DNA from: Butyrivibrio sp. LC3010
Lineage (GTDB): Bacteria; Bacillota; Clostridia; Lachnospirales; Lachnospiraceae
NCBI RefSeq assembly: GCF_000424385.1
Contig: NZ_AUJU01000017.1
Coordinates: forward strand, 1 to 64,000
Direction of reading: 5' to 3'
Length of the DNA stretch: 64,000 nt
Below the pieces are notes generated by a model that searched no databases, was not told the origin of the DNA, and worked only from the letters and a program-made list of their open reading frames with translations. The position numbers and the translations under genes were made by a program. Positions 15,312 through 23,266 of this stretch are shown piece after piece; position 1 is the first letter of the stretch, and the number at the start of each line of letters is the position of its first letter.

Positions 15312-16527
15312 ATTTGAGGTTAAGAAAATCTTTTCAAGAGCCGGAGGTAAGCTTGCTCTTCTGCTTCTTTTTATAATATTGGTAATAGTTAGTGTTTTTG
15401 CTGTTAGATATGTGGATTACACAGATGAAAATGGAAATAATACTTATGGGTTTCAAGCCGTAAGATTGCTAAGAGAACGAAAAAGTGAATGGAGCGGATA
15501 TCTTACAGAAGATGTATTTGCTGCAGTCATAAAAGAAAATGCAGCCATTGAAGCTACTCCCGAAGCAAAGTCTAAGGATTTCCACGAAAATAATAAAGCG
15601 TATGCAAAGAAACAAGGTTTTTCTGATATACGTGATATTATTAACAGCTCCCTCAGTTCTTTTAGGGAATACAATTACTATTTGATTGACGGTGCAAACG
15701 TAGATGATTCTAAATATGTTTATCAGAGAAGAATTTCGACTCTTCAGGAGTGGCTTAATTCGGATGAAGCTAAAGACAGGTATTCTGCCAGTCAAAAAGA
15801 ATTTTTTCTGGAAAAATATCAAGAGTTGGATACTCCTTTATACTACGAAGATGCTGATGGATGGAAAGCTTTGCTGGAATATTCGCAGACAATTATAATG
15901 TTGACCATGTTAATCTTAAGCTTTCTTGTGTGTGGCATTTTTTCGGGAGAATATCAACTAAAGGCTGATGCAGTATTCTTTTCCACTGCTGAGGGCAGAA
16001 GAAAAGGAATCAGAGCCAAAATACTGGCAGGACTTGTAATGATAACCATAGTATATTGGGGAATGGTAATTATATACTCGTTAGTAGTATTAGGCATTTT
16101 AGGTACAAGTGGTTGGAATTGTCCTATACAAACTAGCCTATATGGCTGGAAGAGCCTTTATAACATTACCTTTTTTGAGGACTATTTATTTACAATCATA
16201 GGTGGATATATTGGTAATCTGGCTATTCTGTTTGCAGAAATGTTGTTGTCAGTAATCACCAGATCTGCTGTTATTTCAATCACGTTTCCATTTGTAATAT
16301 TGTTTCTGCCATCATTTGTCGGGGGTATTGATCGTCTTTCAGAATTTCTAGGGCTTTTTCCGGATCAATTATTGCAGATAGGAGTGGCAGTCAGATTATT
16401 TAATACATATGAAATTGGAAGTAAGGTTTTTGGCGCATTGCCAATCTTGTTTATCTCATATCCTATAATTGTATGTCTTATGATACCTATTATTTATCAG
16501 ATATATCGTAAATCAGAAATAAGATAA
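15304..16527 (+). CDS. ABC-2 type exporter permease
   Basis: 407 residues. One N-terminal membrane helix (about 18-38) is followed by an extracytoplasmic domain of about 150 residues rich in charged and aromatic residues, then five hydrophobic segments (about 195-400). This layout fits ABC-2 permeases with a large loop that senses or handles peptides or lipids. The start overlaps the ATPase gene by 8 bases. A bidirectional terminator follows and separates the cargo operon from the leftward XRE gene. Confidence 0.82.
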   Translation: MVRFEVKKIFSRAGGKLALLLLFIILVIVSVFAVRYVDYTDENGNNTYGFQAVRLLRERKSEWSGYLTEDVFAAVIKENAAIEATPEAKSKDFHENNKAYAKKQGFSDIRDIINSSLSSFREYNYYLIDGANVDDSKYVYQRRISTLQEWLNSDEAKDRYSASQKEFFLEKYQELDTPLYYEDADGWKALLEYSQTIIMLTMLILSFLVCGIFSGEYQLKADAVFFSTAEGRRKGIRAKILAGLVMITIVYWGMVIIYSLVVLGILGTSGWNCPIQTSLYGWKSLYNITFFEDYLFTIIGGYIGNLAILFAEMLLSVITRSAVISITFPFVILFLPSFVGGIDRLSEFLGLFPDQLLQIGVAVRLFNTYEIGSKVFGALPILFISYPIIVCLMIPIIYQIYRKSEIR

Positions 16528-16539
16528 GTTATACACAAA

Positions 16540-16583
16540 AACGTCATCATATCTAATTTAGAGAGATATGATGGCGTTCATTT
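16540..16583. terminator. Bidirectional terminator between exporter operon and XRE gene
   Basis: AACGTCATCATATCT and AGATATGATGGCGTT pair over 15 positions with one G-T wobble; TTTTT follows on plus, TTTTTGTG on minus. Confidence 0.82.
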
Positions 16584-16589
16584 TTAGAG

Positions 16590-17462
16590 TTATTTCTTCT
16601 TCCCTCTTCCTTTTGAAGGCTGCCTGATAAGAGGATTACGAGAAGCTTTTGTAACTAAATTCATTAAGGTTCTTGTTTCTTCTGGAGATAGCTTGGCAAA
16701 ATTGATATCCAGTTTCTTTCCCCACTGAATAACTGTAGCCTTATCTACAATGGACATTTCATCATCTTCGCTTTCTATGGTTGGGGTAGGTGTTGAATCA
16801 CCTTTCTTCAGATTTTCTGCAAGTTCTTTTATTGATTCAATGTATTTATCTGCAATACTCTCTTCATCTCCCGTATCCCAATCATCTTTGTGAGCTTCTC
16901 TTATATCCTTTGCGATAGTTTTAAGGCTTCGTTCCATCAGATCGCCAAAGTATGCGGAGTCATCGATCACTGCTTTTTCAAATGTCCTCATATAAATATA
17001 ATCTGCCGGAACATTTGCTTTTTCCATGATGAGGCGTCTAAGTCCTGTCACATAGCTGTTCACTTGATGGATCATGGTACCTGCATGGTTATCCACATAT
17101 ATTTCCATATCACATAGCAGGTTTTCAAACTCAGGATGCTTGATCATTTCACATAAAAGTCTATTGTTAAGCTTCTGGCTCTTAAGGATCTTTATGGTCT
17201 CATCATCAAGATGGAGTTCGTCAATAGGAGTTCCGTTCTCTGTCAGATTATCAGTAAGACCAAGCAGATAACCAAGAGATACATTATAGTATTTCGCCAA
17301 AGCTTTCAGTGTTCCTACCTGAAAGTCTTTCGTATCATCATTTTCATAGTTGCTTATGGTGGAGCTGGAAACACCTGACTCCATTTCTACCTGCTGCAGC
17401 TTGTATCCAAGTTTTGCACGCAGGTCTCTTAACTTCTCCTGTGTAGTAAGATTGCACCTCAT
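16590..17462 (-). CDS. XRE-family regulator of the IME
   Basis: 290 residues. An N-terminal HTH (about 6-66, LGYKLQQVEMESGVSSSTISNYENDDTKDF then LKALAKYYNVSLGYLLGLTD) and a long, mostly helical C-terminal part of unknown fold with a very basic tail (GRGKKK). It is divergent from the mobilization genes across the 0.8-kb oriT-like region, so it may control mobilization, replication or excision. GGGAG precedes the ATG. No S24 peptidase motif is visible, so SOS self-cleavage is not supported. Confidence 0.82.
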   Translation of the reverse strand: MRCNLTTQEKLRDLRAKLGYKLQQVEMESGVSSSTISNYENDDTKDFQVGTLKALAKYYNVSLGYLLGLTDNLTENGTPIDELHLDDETIKILKSQKLNNRLLCEMIKHPEFENLLCDMEIYVDNHAGTMIHQVNSYVTGLRRLIMEKANVPADYIYMRTFEKAVIDDSAYFGDLMERSLKTIAKDIREAHKDDWDTGDEESIADKYIESIKELAENLKKGDSTPTPTIESEDDEMSIVDKATVIQWGKKLDINFAKLSPEETRTLMNLVTKASRNPLIRQPSKGRGKKK

Positions 17463-18279
17463 ATCTTAGATCTCCCAATCATTTAAAAATCAATTATAAG
17501 TATAACGACTTTCTGAAATAAAGTAAGCATCCAATTAGCATAGAGACTTAAATAGTTCTTTCCAAGAAAGTGGAAAAAGTATCGTTGCGATAAAATTTCC
17601 AACCTTTTGGATATACGGGATGGAAAGGCTCATTTTGCGACAATCAGTATAGAAAAAGTGAATGAGCGTTCCAAATGAATACTATTTCGGGGAAGCCAAG
17701 CGATGATACCAACAGGTGGAGCGGGCCAAGGGTAGAAAACGACAAAGCTCAAAAAAGTCTAAATGGCTAACATGGATCTAGAGAGGACTTGTCAGGAACT
17801 CAGGCGGTGAGACGACACCTTAAGCAAATGCTTAAGTGAGAAAGAAACAAAAAGAAGCAAGCTCGGATTATCTTTTGATAATGAGCAAATGAATGGTCAC
17901 CAGTTTATCTATATCAGGCTGGTGACTTTTGATTTGCCCATTATGGACTTTGTTCCATGCGCAGGAACAAAGACATTTGCTTTTCCAAACTTTGATGAGG
18001 GCAAACAGCAAAGCTTGGAAAGGCATGCAGCTGCCAAAAGCAGATGCCAGCGAAAATGAGTGCACGCATTTTCGCGGAAAGGGGGTCAAGGGGGCGAAGC
18101 TCCTTTGTCAGGTCGAGGGTGAAACCCCGCCCAGTAGATGTGGTCGTGTGCGACACATCGTACTGGGTATTTTTAGTCGCTTATGGCACTTAAATGCCTT
18201 TGAAGGCGGTGCTCCCCGGCTGAAACTTCTTTAAAAGAAGCGAAACTAAAAATGATTTTCACAAATGGAGGTTTTTTAA
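17463..18279. other. oriT-like control region of the IME (0.8 kb, non-coding)
   Basis: No convincing gene. Near the XRE start are repeated TTCCA/TGGAA and GCTCATT/AATGAGC motifs that could be operators. Further right is a run of hairpins: CTTAAGC/GCTTAAG (17819-17836), GTCACCAG/CTGGTGAC (17896-17926, with TTTT after it), CTTTGTTCC/GGAACAAAG (17948-17972), TTCCAA.CTTTG/CAAAG.TTGGAA (17983-18020), GCGAAAATG/CATTTTCGC (18050-18075), and CCCAGTA...TACTGGG (18130-18167). ATTTTTAGT.CGCTT/AAGCG.ACTAAAAAT (18169-18253) then encloses the leader of the relaxase gene. Confidence 0.65.
18130..18167 (+). other. Candidate oriT hairpin upstream of MobV relaxase
   Basis: CCCAGTA.GATGTGGTCG and CGACACATCGTACTGGG pair around a TGTG loop, giving a 38-base imperfect inverted repeat 110 bases before the relaxase gene. 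MobV oriTs are inverted repeats located just upstream of mob. T residues after it leave open a terminator role. Confidence 0.5.
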
Positions 18280-19599
18280 ATGATGAGATGTTCAAGACAC
18301 AACGGACGCTCTGGTAAATGTGGAAGTTATAATCCCAAGCATAATGACAGAGAGTTTGATCTTGATAAAAATGAAGAACTAAACAAAGAAATGACAGATG
18401 AGAATGTTTACTGGAACTGCATTGACCAGGAAATAGTCCGTCATGGTGAAAGGGACGATGACAGCATCTCCTTTACTGAGGTGGAGAAAATTTTCTATGA
18501 GAATGCATACAAGGATTACCTTGACGGTCAGAATAAGCGGAACATTGAAGCAAGGCATAAGGAAAGATGCAGGACTATGGATCAGCTTCGTGAAAGCAAA
18601 AAGACCTGTCCTGAAGAAAGTCTGTATCAGATCGGTAATATCAATGGAACTGTTGATTCGGATGTGCTGCTGGAGTGTGCAACGGAGTTTTTTGAAACAA
18701 TCCATGAAAGGTATGGTGATCATTACCATACCTTAAACTGGGCGCTCCATCTTGATGAGGCGACTCCCCACATTCATGAAAGACATGTCTTCGATGTAAT
18801 CAATCAGTATGGCGAAAGGCAGCCAAAGCAGGAACAGGCACTTAGGGAGCTCGGATTTGAGCTGCCGGATCCGAACAAAAAAGAAGGAAAATATAACAAT
18901 CGAAAGATGAGCTTCGATGCAGAATGCAGAAAAATCTTCATTGAAATCTGCAAAGAGCACGGTCTACAGATTGAGATGGAACCCATATATGGCGGAAGAA
19001 AATATCTTGAGAAGCAGGAGTATATCAATAGTCAGATCAACGAAAAGAACCAGGTGCTTCGGACGGAAAACACTCAGTTACTTTTTAATAACAGTGCTCT
19101 TATAGAACAGAAGCAGGAACTTACCTGCGATATCGAAAAGCTGGATGATGAAAAGCTTAAGAAAGAGATAAAACTTGCTTCTGTAGATGAGTTTATAAGT
19201 GATGTGACCGAAATTATATACGACAAAGCCTGTGTGACAGTCATTGATGAAGTTGCCGAAATCATGCGGAAAGAAGAATCAAAAGAGATAGGCAAGCTCA
19301 AAAGTGAGATCACAGAATCTGATAACCTGATAACCAAGACTCTTGGTAAGTTTGCGGTGGATCAGCTTACAAAACTTCAGCAGAGGCTTCATGGTGTTAA
19401 GAGAAATGTTGTGGACACACTAAAGAAGACCTTTTCATCTACAGCCAAGAGAGAACGGCTCATTGAAAAGATTAAAGAGGAAGCTAAGCCCAGCCTTTTG
19501 GAAGCTCTTCATCTTAAAAATGATGCTATACAGAGGGATAAAAAGGAAAAGACTCTGGAAATTCCTGCAAGAAACAAAAGGCACGAGCAGTGCCTGTGA
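18280..19599 (+). CDS. MobV-family relaxase (Mob/Pre plasmid recombination enzyme)
   Basis: 439 residues. It would nick the element's oriT and lead the single strand into a recipient. The N-terminus has the HNxR motif (CSRHNGRSG); around residues 157-166 lies HLDEATPHIH, the MobV metal/catalytic motif HxDExTPHxH. From about 255 to the end it is coiled-coil and charged, the usual oligomerisation and DNA/coupling region. GGAGG precedes ATG 18280 by eight bases. It is followed by the CHC2 and VapE genes, as in other mobilizable elements. No coupling protein is encoded. Confidence 0.93.
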   Translation: MMRCSRHNGRSGKCGSYNPKHNDREFDLDKNEELNKEMTDENVYWNCIDQEIVRHGERDDDSISFTEVEKIFYENAYKDYLDGQNKRNIEARHKERCRTMDQLRESKKTCPEESLYQIGNINGTVDSDVLLECATEFFETIHERYGDHYHTLNWALHLDEATPHIHERHVFDVINQYGERQPKQEQALRELGFELPDPNKKEGKYNNRKMSFDAECRKIFIEICKEHGLQIEMEPIYGGRKYLEKQEYINSQINEKNQVLRTENTQLLFNNSALIEQKQELTCDIEKLDDEKLKKEIKLASVDEFISDVTEIIYDKACVTVIDEVAEIMRKEESKEIGKLKSEITESDNLITKTLGKFAVDQLTKLQQRLHGVKRNVVDTLKKTFSSTAKRERLIEKIKEEAKPSLLEALHLKNDAIQRDKKEKTLEIPARNKRHEQCL

Positions 19600-19612
19600 G
19601 GGAGGTATCAGG

Positions 19613-20227
19613 ATGAGTGTATTCAATGAGATAAAGGAAAAAGTAACTGCTTTGGATGTAATTACCCACTATGGAATAAAGGTAGGCAGCAAAGGAATGT
19701 GCTGCTGTCCTTTCCATAATGACAAAAATCCCAGCATGAAAGTCGATACCAGATATCACTGTTTCGGATGCGGGGCTGATGGTGATGCTATTGATTTTGT
19801 ATCCAACTATTACGGACTGTCCGCTATAGAGTCAGCAAAGAAGCTGAATGAAGATTTCTTCTTAGGAATACAGTTTGGATATGATAGCAAATCTTTAGCA
19901 AAAACACCAGAGCAGATCCGTCAGGAAAAGAAACTGGAATTCAGTCGAGAGGTAGTCAAAGCTTTCGATATTCTGAGACGGGATGCAATCAATACCCTGT
20001 CAAAGTATCACAGGCTTTTATGGGATTGGAAAAAGGAATATGAACCAAAAGATATGGGGGATGCCGACTGGCATCCCTTTTTCGTGGAGGCATTAAACAA
20101 ACTTGATCTTATAAATGAGCTTCTTGATGACCTTTGCTTTGGAGAAAGAAGCAAGCAGATCGAGGTGTTGGAGATTTATGGAGAGGAGATAAAGAGTATT
20201 GGGGAACGAATTAAAAACTTTGAATAA
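19613..20227 (+). CDS. CHC2 zinc-finger protein (primase-like, finger only)
   Basis: 204 residues. The first 65 form a DnaG-type CHC2 zinc finger: C32-P-F-H35 and C50-F-G-C53, followed by GADGDAIDFV. The rest is helical and lacks the TOPRIM catalytic core of a complete primase. It probably recognises DNA at replication initiation with the overlapping VapE-type ATPase. The frame is open upstream into mob, but GGGAGG seven bases before ATG 19613 and the start of homology fix the start. The next gene overlaps it by 29 bases. Confidence 0.85.
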   Translation: MSVFNEIKEKVTALDVITHYGIKVGSKGMCCCPFHNDKNPSMKVDTRYHCFGCGADGDAIDFVSNYYGLSAIESAKKLNEDFFLGIQFGYDSKSLAKTPEQIRQEKKLEFSREVVKAFDILRRDAINTLSKYHRLLWDWKKEYEPKDMGDADWHPFFVEALNKLDLINELLDDLCFGERSKQIEVLEIYGEEIKSIGERIKNFE

Positions 20228-21650
20228 TGATGAACTGTCAAAGATGGCGCAGGTCCTTATAGAATCAGGATTCATGAACGAACTTGCCAAGCAGTACGCA
20301 GCAAACAAAGAAAATGAGTCCACTGAAGCCACGGATGAAGTCACAAGACAGCGTGAGCTTGTAAGAGGAATGCTTGAAACAGATATGAAGGGAAATCTTA
20401 AGCAGTCCAATATCAACTGTAAGATAGCACTTAGAGAGGATCCTGTTCTAAAGGATGCCATCAGATACAATGAGCTAAATGAAAGAATAGATATCATAAA
20501 GCCCATGCCATGGAGAAGAACTTCCGAGCCACTGACTGATGTGGATGAGGCTAATCTTATCACCTACCTTGAGACCTATTACGGGCTTAAGGTTGACAGG
20601 ATGATAGAAAGGGCAATAAAGACTGTGTCATTTGATAATCCCTACCACCCTGTCAAAGAATACTGGGAGTCACTGGTCTGGGATGGCAAAGAAAGGGTCA
20701 GATATGCACTGCACCATTTCCTTGGAGCGTCATTAACAGAGCTAAACTATCAGGCATTGAAGCTGTTCATGCTTGGAATAATATCAAGAGTCTATGATCC
20801 AGGTCACAAGTTTGACTATATGCTCTGCCTTGTTGGCGGTCAGGGTGCCGGAAAGTCAACTTTCCTAAGATTCCTGGCAGTCAGGGACAGATATTTTACC
20901 GATGATGTAAAAAAGCTGGATGGTGAGGATGTCTTTGAAAAGCTTCAGGGACATTTGATCGTAGAAATGGCTGAGATGATAGCTGCCATAAGAGCTGCTA
21001 ATGAAGAGGAAATAAAGGCTTTCATTACAAGACAGGTTGATGTTTACAGAATCCGCTATGATAAGTTTTCTTCCGAACATCCGAGAAAGTGTGTGTTTGC
21101 AGGAACTTCAAATAAAAAGCAGTTCCTACCACCTGACAAATCAGGCAACAGACGATTTATCCCTGTTGAGTGCAATGCTTATCTGGCGGAGGTTCACATC
21201 CTCAAAGATGAGGAGTCGTCAAGAAAGTATATCGAGCAGATGTGGGCTGAAATGATGGTTGTCTACAGAAGCGGTGATTTCTCTTTGACGCTTTCAGAAG
21301 AAATGGAGAATGAGCTGGAGGAGCTTCAGAAAGACTTTGTACCTGAGGATCCCATGGAAACATCAATAAGAGACTTTCTTGATGCTACCAAAGAGAACTA
21401 TGTCTGTGGAAACATGCTCTATTACGAAGCACTTGGTCACAGCAAGCTCTTTGACAGACCAAAGATGGGTGAATCGAAGATAATCGCTGAAATCATGAAC
21501 AACATGCCAGGATGGGAATATGTCTCATCTCACAACTTCTTTGAGTATGGCAAACAGAGGGCATGGAGAAGGGAAGGTACTCCGCCAGTGGTCGAGGATC
21601 CGGACGGATTTGTCCCTGTTCCTGAACAGATGGAAATACCTTTTACCTGA
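20199..21650 (+). CDS. VapE-family P-loop ATPase (replication/helicase-like)
   Basis: About 483 residues. Residues about 190-420 match the virulence-associated E (PF05272) domain: Walker A GGQGAGKST (about 212-220), a Walker B-like LIVEMAEM, and the downstream FAGTSNKKQFLPPDKSGNRRFIPVE block. Such proteins replace phage and plasmid primase-helicases in mobile islands. TTG 20199 with AGGAG ten bases upstream is used; the first ATG in frame (20244) has no clear ribosome site. The gene overlaps the CHC2 gene, so the two are probably one replication module after excision. Confidence 0.87.
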   Translation: MGNELKTLNNDELSKMAQVLIESGFMNELAKQYAANKENESTEATDEVTRQRELVRGMLETDMKGNLKQSNINCKIALREDPVLKDAIRYNELNERIDIIKPMPWRRTSEPLTDVDEANLITYLETYYGLKVDRMIERAIKTVSFDNPYHPVKEYWESLVWDGKERVRYALHHFLGASLTELNYQALKLFMLGIISRVYDPGHKFDYMLCLVGGQGAGKSTFLRFLAVRDRYFTDDVKKLDGEDVFEKLQGHLIVEMAEMIAAIRAANEEEIKAFITRQVDVYRIRYDKFSSEHPRKCVFAGTSNKKQFLPPDKSGNRRFIPVECNAYLAEVHILKDEESSRKYIEQMWAEMMVVYRSGDFSLTLSEEMENELEELQKDFVPEDPMETSIRDFLDATKENYVCGNMLYYEALGHSKLFDRPKMGESKIIAEIMNNMPGWEYVSSHNFFEYGKQRAWRREGTPPVVEDPDGFVPVPEQMEIPFT

Positions 21651-21660
21651 TCTTTATCTA

Positions 21661-21682
21661 TAAACGGATAAACGGTAAACGG
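21661..21682. repeat. Three TAAACGG iteron-like repeats
   Basis: TAAACGG occurs at 21661, 21669 and 21676 immediately after the VapE gene. Short tandem repeats next to a replication gene may bind the replication initiator or an excision factor; function is not established. Confidence 0.5.
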
Positions 21683-21729
21683 AAGAAATAAAAAAATAAT
21701 CACAGAAAGGATATAAGAATAAAGTTTTA

Positions 21730-21775
21730 GAGTCGGTTTACGAGGTGCGTTTACACTTCGCTGCCGGCTCTTTTT
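21730..21775 (+). terminator. Terminator/attenuator just before the integrase gene
   Basis: GAGTCGG/CCGGCTC encloses an inner stem CGAGGTG/CACTTCG (each with one wobble) and is followed directly by TTTTT. It ends 11 bases before the integrase ATG, so integrase expression must read through it or start in between. Confidence 0.75.
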
Positions 21776-21786
21776 ATGAGGAGAAT

Positions 21787-23052
21787 ATGGGGAAAGACAA
21801 CAGAAACAGATCGCTATTTGCTTTACAGTCAGATTACGGCGGTGCTACACTTTTCCTAGAGGAGAGTGCCGAGATTGCAAATATGAAGATGCAGTATTTG
21901 GCACGGAAACGTGTTTTAAGAGTAAAGGAGGCTTTTCTACCTTATACAAGGGAAGGAAGTAAGATCGTCGTCTATGACAAGACCAACAAAAGTTACAAGA
22001 TAAGGATTCCCAAGGCGCTCAGGAACGATGACAGAAGTAAGATTACTGCCAAGAGTGAGCAGGAAGTCTATGAGAGGATGTATATATATCTGTTTGGAGA
22101 TGACAGATATACAGTAAGGTCACTGTTCGAAGAGGTAATGAACAACAAGGAACATGATGCTGACACATCTTCTCTTACAGTATCGAGATACCGCCAGATC
22201 TGGAACAAGTATTATGAAGATGCTCCGCTTGCAGATATGTCTATATCAGAGATCAAGGCATCAGACCTTAAGCAGTTCTTCAAGGATCTAACCGCTGGTC
22301 GCGTCATGAGCAGAAAGAACTTCGTCAATATCAAGAGTATCTTCAATGTAGTCTTCGATATAGCTGTTGATAATGACATTGTTACAAGCAATCTGAGCAG
22401 AAATATCAGCTGCAAGGACTTAAAATTCAAGGCTGTGGACAATGAAAACATCAGATATACGGATGAAGACAGAGACAAGATACTAGCCTATCTTGATGGA
22501 CTTGCAGAAAAGACGGGTTATGAATACGGTATTGAGCTTATGTTCTGCCTCTGTGTGAGAATCGGTGAGCTGAGAGCTCTCAGATGGTCGGATGTAGATT
22601 TCAGAAAACATACGATTTCAATCTCAAGAGAGATAGTTCTCCGAAAGGGTGATGATGGAAAGAACCATTTCATTGAAGTTAATCACACCAAAGGCGGCGA
22701 ACATGGAGCGAGAGTACTTCCTTTATCTGAAAGGGCTGAAAAAGCACTGAAAACGTTAAGGGAACAGCAGGTTGTATCAGATCACATCTGTTGCAACGCA
22801 GCCGGAAGTCCACTTGACGGAAACAAATTTAATAAGCACCTGAAAAAGGTAACGGAAGCAGTAGGTATTCCCTATCTTTCAAGTCACAAGATCAGGTTCT
22901 GGAGTGTTACAGCCCTTGCAAGGGCAACTGGAGGAGATATTCAGACGGTGATGTATGCAGCAGGACATGTTGATAAGAACACTACTCTGCACTATATCAG
23001 AGCGGTTCAGAGTGACACACAGGCTGAGAAAATCAGGGAATGCTTTGCTTAA
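21787..23052 (+). CDS. Tyrosine recombinase, IME integrase
   Basis: 421 residues. An N-terminal arm-binding domain, a SAM-like core-binding domain (about 110-210, SRYRQIWNKYYED...), and a catalytic domain with R258 (CVRIGELRALRW), H367 and R370 (SSHKIRF), H394 (AAGHVDKNTT) and nucleophile Y403 (LHYI). All five expected residues are present, so it should be active. A GTG at 21745 lies inside a terminator hairpin; ATG 21787 after GAGGAG is preferred although spacing is short. The stop is followed directly by arm repeats and the tRNA-Gly attachment site. Confidence 0.93.
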   Translation: MGKDNRNRSLFALQSDYGGATLFLEESAEIANMKMQYLARKRVLRVKEAFLPYTREGSKIVVYDKTNKSYKIRIPKALRNDDRSKITAKSEQEVYERMYIYLFGDDRYTVRSLFEEVMNNKEHDADTSSLTVSRYRQIWNKYYEDAPLADMSISEIKASDLKQFFKDLTAGRVMSRKNFVNIKSIFNVVFDIAVDNDIVTSNLSRNISCKDLKFKAVDNENIRYTDEDRDKILAYLDGLAEKTGYEYGIELMFCLCVRIGELRALRWSDVDFRKHTISISREIVLRKGDDGKNHFIEVNHTKGGEHGARVLPLSERAEKALKTLREQQVVSDHICCNAAGSPLDGNKFNKHLKKVTEAVGIPYLSSHKIRFWSVTALARATGGDIQTVMYAAGHVDKNTTLHYIRAVQSDTQAEKIRECFA

Positions 23053-23082
23053 AAGACCAAAAAGACCACTAAAAGACCACTT
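23053..23082. repeat. Integrase arm-type repeats, right end
   Basis: AAGACCAAAA, AAGACCACTA and AAGACCACTT at 23053, 23062 and 23073, the same decamer family as at 12237-12300, placed between the integrase stop and attR. Confidence 0.75.
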
Positions 23083-23090
23083 ATTTTTGC

Positions 23091-23129
23091 CTAAAACAAC
23101 TGAAACCCCAGAAAACATCTGGGGTTTCA
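23091..23129 (-). terminator. Element-supplied terminator for tRNA-Gly copy 2
   Basis: Perfect 11-base arms TGAAACCCCAG (23101-23111) and CTGGGGTTTCA (23119-23129) stand 3 bases from the tRNA 3' end, with a T-rich tail (GTTGTTTT) on the tRNA strand. It differs in sequence from the displaced host terminator at 12109-12145. Confidence 0.8.
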
Positions 23130-23130
23130 A

Positions 23131-23152
23131 AGAGCGATAGACGGGGCTCGAA
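23131..23152. other. attR: right attachment site of the IME
   Basis: 22-base repeat identical to attL, overlapping the 3' end of the intact tRNA-Gly. Confidence 0.92.
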
Positions 23153-23205
23153 CCCGCGGTCTCCACCTTGGCAAGGTGGCGCTTTACCAACTAAGCTACT
23201 ATCGC
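23133..23205 (-). tRNA. tRNA-Gly (anticodon GCC), copy 2, rebuilt by the IME
   Basis: Sequence identical to copy 1 (5331-5403), complete cloverleaf with anticodon GCC. Its 5' part is host DNA; the last 20 bases are supplied by the integrated element. CCA is not encoded. Confidence 0.97.
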
Positions 23206-23237
23206 AAAGTTATAAATTATTTAACAACGCAATAAAT

Positions 23238-23266
23238 ATATTACACAAAGATATATTTATTGTCAA
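23238..23266 (-). promoter_or_regulatory. Promoter of tRNA-Gly copy 2
   Basis: Minus-strand TTGACA (23261-23266), 17-base spacer, TAATAT (23238-23243), the same boxes and spacing as copy 1. Confidence 0.85.

Larger units (their letters stand above)
12155..23152. mobile_element. Integrative mobilizable element (IME) in tRNA-Gly, about 11 kb
   Basis: Bounded by a 22-bp direct repeat of the tRNA-Gly 3' end. It encodes a tyrosine integrase next to the reconstituted tRNA, a MobV relaxase with an inverted-repeat-rich upstream region, a CHC2 zinc-finger protein, a VapE-type ATPase, an XRE regulator, an ECF sigma/ABC exporter operon and a PIN toxin-antitoxin pair at the far end. No coupling protein, conjugative pore or phage structural gene is present, so transfer would need a helper. 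All genes appear intact, and both ends and arm-type repeats are preserved. Confidence 0.9.

Noticed and set aside
18130..18167. Reading the 38-base hairpin purely as a terminator
   Set aside because: TATTTTT follows it, so a terminator is possible, but no plus-strand gene lies upstream that it would serve; position before MobV favours oriT. Kept as a tentative oriT.
17929..18234. Open frames of 71-101 codons in the oriT-like region
   Set aside because: They coincide with the run of hairpins, lack ribosome sites and have improbable composition; structured non-coding DNA explains them.
21745..21786. Upstream GTG start for the integrase
   Set aside because: The codon lies inside the terminator hairpin and has no ribosome site; ATG 21787 follows GAGGAG.
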